Assembly (NCBI RefSeq): GCF_025384765.1
Contig: NZ_VHLL01000008.1
Location: 1-64,000, forward strand
Direction of reading: 5' to 3'
Source: Methanoculleus formosensis
Lineage (GTDB): Archaea > Halobacteriota > Methanomicrobia > Methanomicrobiales > Methanoculleaceae
Length of the DNA stretch: 64,000 nt
Both the position numbers and the translations under genes were made by a program. Position 1 is the first letter of the stretch; each line of letters starts with the position of its first letter. Positions 61,399-64,000 of this stretch are shown here, piece after piece. The notes below the pieces were generated by a model. That model had not been told where the DNA came from and did not search any database. It was given only the letters and a program-made list of their open reading frames with translations.

Positions 61399-62073
61399 TT
61401 ATTGCGATTTCTGGGATTCCCACCGGTCGAGAACGTCTTTTCCCTCGATGAAGACGAGCCCGTGCTGCCTCGCATACTCCATCGCGCCCTCCTTAGAGAG
61501 GGCAAATCCCGTCTCATCGTCCAGCATCTCACAGATCGTGACCGCCGGGGTGACATCGGCCATTGCGGCGAGCGCGATCGAGAGCTCGGTCTGCCCCCGC
61601 CGCTCGTCGAGGAGCCGATCGGCGGCCCGGAGAAGCGCCATATGGCCGGGTGTCCGGAAATGCGCGGCAAAGTCGTGCCCGCCGCCGTTGAGCGACTTCT
61701 TCACCTCGTCCGCGATGGCGGTGACCGTCAGCGCCCGGTCACGGTCCGTGACCCCGGTATAGGTCTCGCGGTGGTTCACCCAGAGTGAGAACGAGGAGTG
61801 GTTCTTCGGGTCGTACGGGACCTCTCCGTCCCGCTCGACGAGGCTGCAGGCCCGCAGGACTTCGTGCGCAAACGGCAGACCGAGCCTCTTTGCAGCCTCG
61901 GGGTGGACCGCCGTGCAGATCAGCCCGCCGCCGTCCTTGCGCATCTGGCGGATGTGGGCGGGCGTGACGGCGTCAGAGCGGATCGCGAAGTCCGTCTCGC
62001 GCTCGCGGTTGTCAAAGTCATATAACAGGACGAATTCGCCCCTCGCGAGGGCCTGTATGGCTGCATCAATCAT
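61399..62073 (-). CDS. ribB: 3,4-dihydroxy-2-butanone 4-phosphate synthase
   Basis: A 224-residue RibB that makes the four-carbon unit of riboflavin from ribulose 5-phosphate. Landmarks are YDFDNRERETDFAIRSD near residue 18 (metal and substrate binding) and SLWVNHRETYTGVTDRDRA near 96. GGGHDFAAHFRTPGHMALL follows near 127, with the HxxPGH-like end. It overlaps ribK by 8 bp and lies downstream of it, so both are expressed together. RibL for FAD synthesis is at 1.1-1.6 kb. Confidence 0.92.
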   Translation of the reverse strand: MIDAAIQALARGEFVLLYDFDNRERETDFAIRSDAVTPAHIRQMRKDGGGLICTAVHPEAAKRLGLPFAHEVLRACSLVERDGEVPYDPKNHSSFSLWVNHRETYTGVTDRDRALTVTAIADEVKKSLNGGGHDFAAHFRTPGHMALLRAADRLLDERRGQTELSIALAAMADVTPAVTICEMLDDETGFALSKEGAMEYARQHGLVFIEGKDVLDRWESQKSQ

Positions 62074-62734
62074 GGGTTATCTCCACCTCGATCGTATCGT
62101 TATCGTTCAGGTTCAGGGTTTTGCGGAGTTCGCACCCGGCGATCACCTCGATGATGTCCTCCGGGTAGTGGCTGCGGGACGGCTCGACTATCGCGCATTT
62201 CCGACCGGCGATGCGGCAGGGAAGCACCCTGGCGCCGCCGAACGTCCGCTCATCGGCGGTGAATCCGGGAACGTCGATCCATCCGGCGTGATCGAGCTGC
62301 TTTCTGACCGCGATACTCGCCGCATCGAGCCGGATGTTCAGGGTGCCGGGGAAGGGCTCAAAGCCGAGAGAACTGCCGAACTGCTCCTTGTAATGCGGGA
62401 TGCTCATGTAGTAGCGCCCTTCACCGAGCCCGCTGATCACGATCCCGGTCAGGGTGTACCGCCTCTTCTCCGGGTTGAAGATCCGGACGTAATCCGCGTA
62501 CTCGCGCTTCAGCGCCTGCTCGCCCTCGCGGGTGACGGCGACGTACTGGCCGTCGGGCTTCATCGATCGGGTGACGAACTGCTGCCGCTCAAGCGCGATC
62601 AGTCTCCTTGAGGCGGTCTGGGGGCTGATGCCCAGAACGTTTCCGAGCGACTGCGACGAGAGCCAGATCGGCCCCCGGCACCCGCCGAGCAGGGCAACCG
62701 TCTTCAAGGATTGCAGGTCTTCCGCTTCAACCAT
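62066..62734 (-). CDS. ribK: CTP-dependent riboflavin kinase with N-terminal HTH
   Basis: A 222-residue RibK, which makes FMN using CTP. The first 90 residues are a winged-helix domain (GNVLGISPQTASRRLIALERQ), often an autoregulatory DNA-binding part. The kinase core carries GEGRYYMSIPHYKEQFG and GFEPFPGTLNIRL near residue 120, and HYPEDIIEVIAGCELR near 190. The start at 62734 is chosen because the TATA box GTATATAG (62757-62764) predicts transcription at that ATG. An ATG at 62755 lies inside the promoter. Confidence 0.92.
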   Translation of the reverse strand: MVEAEDLQSLKTVALLGGCRGPIWLSSQSLGNVLGISPQTASRRLIALERQQFVTRSMKPDGQYVAVTREGEQALKREYADYVRIFNPEKRRYTLTGIVISGLGEGRYYMSIPHYKEQFGSSLGFEPFPGTLNIRLDAASIAVRKQLDHAGWIDVPGFTADERTFGGARVLPCRIAGRKCAIVEPSRSHYPEDIIEVIAGCELRKTLNLNDNDTIEVEITHD

Positions 62735-62756
62735 TGTATCAGAATTGAGATGCATA

Positions 62757-62764
62757 CTATATAC
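62757..62764 (-). promoter_or_regulatory. TATA box of ribK-ribB
   Basis: Read leftward, GTATATAG lies 25 bp above the ATG at 62734, so the ribKB message is leaderless. An HTH-containing RibK could bind here to control its own operon, but no operator is obvious. Confidence 0.55.
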
Positions 62765-62823
62765 GGGTTGTGCTACGGCCCGTCTCTCCGAGGACTTCGT
62801 TAAATGTCGAAGGACTATACGCT

Positions 62824-62834
62824 AACTATTTAAG
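62824..62834 (+). promoter_or_regulatory. TATA box of the HTH-HMG-CoA synthase operon
   Basis: The sequence aactatttaag lies 24 bp upstream of the ATG at 62858 and predicts a leaderless message. Confidence 0.5.
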
Positions 62835-62857
62835 TCGAGGATGCCGACATTACCTGC

Positions 62858-63568
62858 ATGAAATCCGGGGTGCGGCATCAACTCGCCGAGAAGATGGCAG
62901 GGGAGATCACGCTCTCGGACTCACCGGGTCAGGCCCTCAAGAAATGGCGGCAGAGTTTCAACATTCCTCCGGGAGTGCTCGCCGAACACCTTGAGGTCTC
63001 ACCCTCAGTTATCAGTGACTACGAAAGCGGACGGCGGAAGAGTCCGGGAACCGCCATCGTCGGCAAGATAGTCGACACGATCCTCTCTATCGACGAGGAC
63101 AACGGCGGTCGTTTCATCAACAAATTTGCAAAAATCCTGTACAGTGAGTTCGACGAAGACGTCATCTACGACATCCACGAGTACGCGTCTCCCGTGGCCC
63201 TCTCTGACTTCGCCGAAGTCATCGGCGCCACGAAACTCTGCGGTTCGATGGACCAGACAGTCTACGGCTACACGGTGGTGAACAGCCTCAATGCGATCCT
63301 TCAGCTCTCTTCGAGCGAGTTCAACCGCATCTACGGCTGGAGCACGGAGCGTGCCCTCATCTTCACCGAGGTCTCGACCGGGAAGTCCCCCATGGTGGCG
63401 ATCCGGGTCACGCCCTTCAAGCCCCGTTGCGTGGTGCTGCAGGGGATCGGCCCGGACGAGGTCCACCCGCTGATCCCGGGCCTCGCGGAGCGTGACCGGA
63501 TCACCGTACTCTGCACCGAGATGGACGTCGAGACGATCATCAGTTCACTACGAGGAAAACTATGGTAG
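62858..63568 (+). CDS. HTH regulator (XRE-like) upstream of HMG-CoA synthase
   Basis: A 236-residue protein. Residues about 24-64 are a Cro/C1-type helix-turn-helix ([20 protein letters not shown] and [14 protein letters not shown]). The C-terminal part has [19 protein letters not shown] and VEVSTG-like segments, and may sense a ligand. Similar regulators stand next to HMG-CoA synthase genes in other euryarchaea. It overlaps the synthase by 7 bp, which suggests control of isoprenoid synthesis. The target is not proven. Confidence 0.85.
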   Translation: MKSGVRHQLAEKMAGEITLSDSPGQALKKWRQSFNIPPGVLAEHLEVSPSVISDYESGRRKSPGTAIVGKIVDTILSIDEDNGGRFINKFAKILYSEFDEDVIYDIHEYASPVALSDFAEVIGATKLCGSMDQTVYGYTVVNSLNAILQLSSSEFNRIYGWSTERALIFTEVSTGKSPMVAIRVTPFKPRCVVLQGIGPDEVHPLIPGLAERDRITVLCTEMDVETIISSLRGKLW

Positions 63569-64000
63569 GCATCTACTCATACGGCGTCTACATCCCGCGA
63601 TACCGGATAAAAGTCCCGGAGATCGCACGGGTATGGGGCGGCAATGCAAACGACGTCATGAGAGGTCTCGGGGTCTTTGAGAAATCCGTCCCCGATCTCG
63701 ATGAAGACACAGCAACGATCGCCGTTGAGGCGGCACGCGCCGCTCTCCGGCGAAGAACCGTCGACACCGAAGCCATCGGCGCCATCTATGTGGGGAGCGA
63801 GTCGCATCCCTACGCGGTCAAGCCCACGGCCTGCACGGTCGGCGAGGCGATCGGGGCGACCCCGAACATGACCGCCGCCGACTACGAGTTCGCGTGCAAG
63901 GCGGGGACGGCAGGCATCCAGACCTGCATGGGCATGGTCAAGAGCGGGATGATCCCGTTCGGGATCGCCATCGGTGCGGACGTGGCGCAGGGTGCTCCCG
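63562..64000 (+). CDS. hydroxymethylglutaryl-CoA synthase (partial, cut by window edge)
   Basis: The first 146 codons of an archaeal HMG-CoA synthase, running off the right edge. The opening [16 protein letters not shown] is typical. Glu80 is in [11 protein letters not shown] and the catalytic Cys112 is in [10 protein letters not shown]. It joins acetyl-CoA and acetoacetyl-CoA in the mevalonate pathway to isoprenoid lipids. It overlaps the regulator gene by 7 bp, so the two are coupled. Confidence 0.92.
   Translation, partial: MVGIYSYGVYIPRYRIKVPEIARVWGGNANDVMRGLGVFEKSVPDLDEDTATIAVEAARAALRRRTVDTEAIGAIYVGSESHPYAVKPTACTVGEAIGATPNMTAADYEFACKAGTAGIQTCMGMVKSGMIPFGIAIGADVAQGAP

Overview
Organism: the window looks like a GC-rich euryarchaeal methanogen, most likely of the Methanomicrobiales (Methanoculleus-like, by general resemblance only). 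Archaeal markers are a thermosome subunit with a GGM tail, deoxyhypusine synthase, TiaS, CTP-dependent riboflavin kinase (RibK), archaeal FAD synthetase (RibL), RPA with its partner protein, HMG-CoA synthase, a RaSEA-type radical SAM enzyme and a four-subunit 2-oxoacid:ferredoxin oxidoreductase. Promoters are archaeal TATA boxes. Many genes appear leaderless, or are coupled through ATGA overlaps. I found no rRNA, tRNA, CRISPR array or intact insertion sequence. Layout: 0.4-6.5 kb holds housekeeping genes (JAMM protease-RibL-membrane protein, a cupredoxin/fasciclin surface protein, a DHPS-like protein, PHP-truA). 6.8-24.5 kb is a surface-polysaccharide region: a GT2, wecB, wecC, a GT4, an alpha/alpha-toroid protein, a fused ADH/Gfo-Idh oxidoreductase, a GC-rich ~190-bp repeat array, a radical SAM enzyme, three paralogous CapK/PaaK-type adenylate-forming enzymes, a FemAB-like acyltransferase and a CapA-like protein. 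24.6-34.6 kb is central metabolism and stress: porBACD, a zinc-ribbon protein, Hsp20, a DUF255 thioredoxin-like protein, an OsmC-like protein, an MBL-rhodanese protein and an ADP-forming acyl-CoA synthetase. 34.8-39.2 kb is a FecBCD/BtuFCD-type metal or corrinoid uptake operon with duplicated binding proteins. 39.3-44.5 kb holds a DUF1622 protein, Nudix, UDG, two paralogous lipoproteins plus a decayed third copy, class II lysS and ywbE. 44.5-50.4 kb has three paralogous membrane histidine kinases. 50.8-64 kb holds the thermosome, regulators, tiaS, a candidate structured non-coding RNA, deoxyhypusine synthase-pyrF, a stand-alone NrdD-type glycyl-radical domain coupled to cbiZ, RPA-RPAP, a recombinase-fold HTH protein, ribK-ribB, and a regulator plus HMG-CoA synthase cut by the window edge. 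How they work together: wecB/wecC would supply UDP-ManNAc(A) for a surface glycan assembled by the GT2 and GT4, and perhaps decorated by the CapK/FemAB/CapA set. RibB, RibK and RibL cover three steps of flavin synthesis. The ABC system and CbiZ both fit metal or corrinoid acquisition. The item most worth follow-up is the unidentified ~310-nt structured RNA at 54.8-55.1 kb. It has its own TATA box, several perfect stems and a hairpin/oligo-T end.
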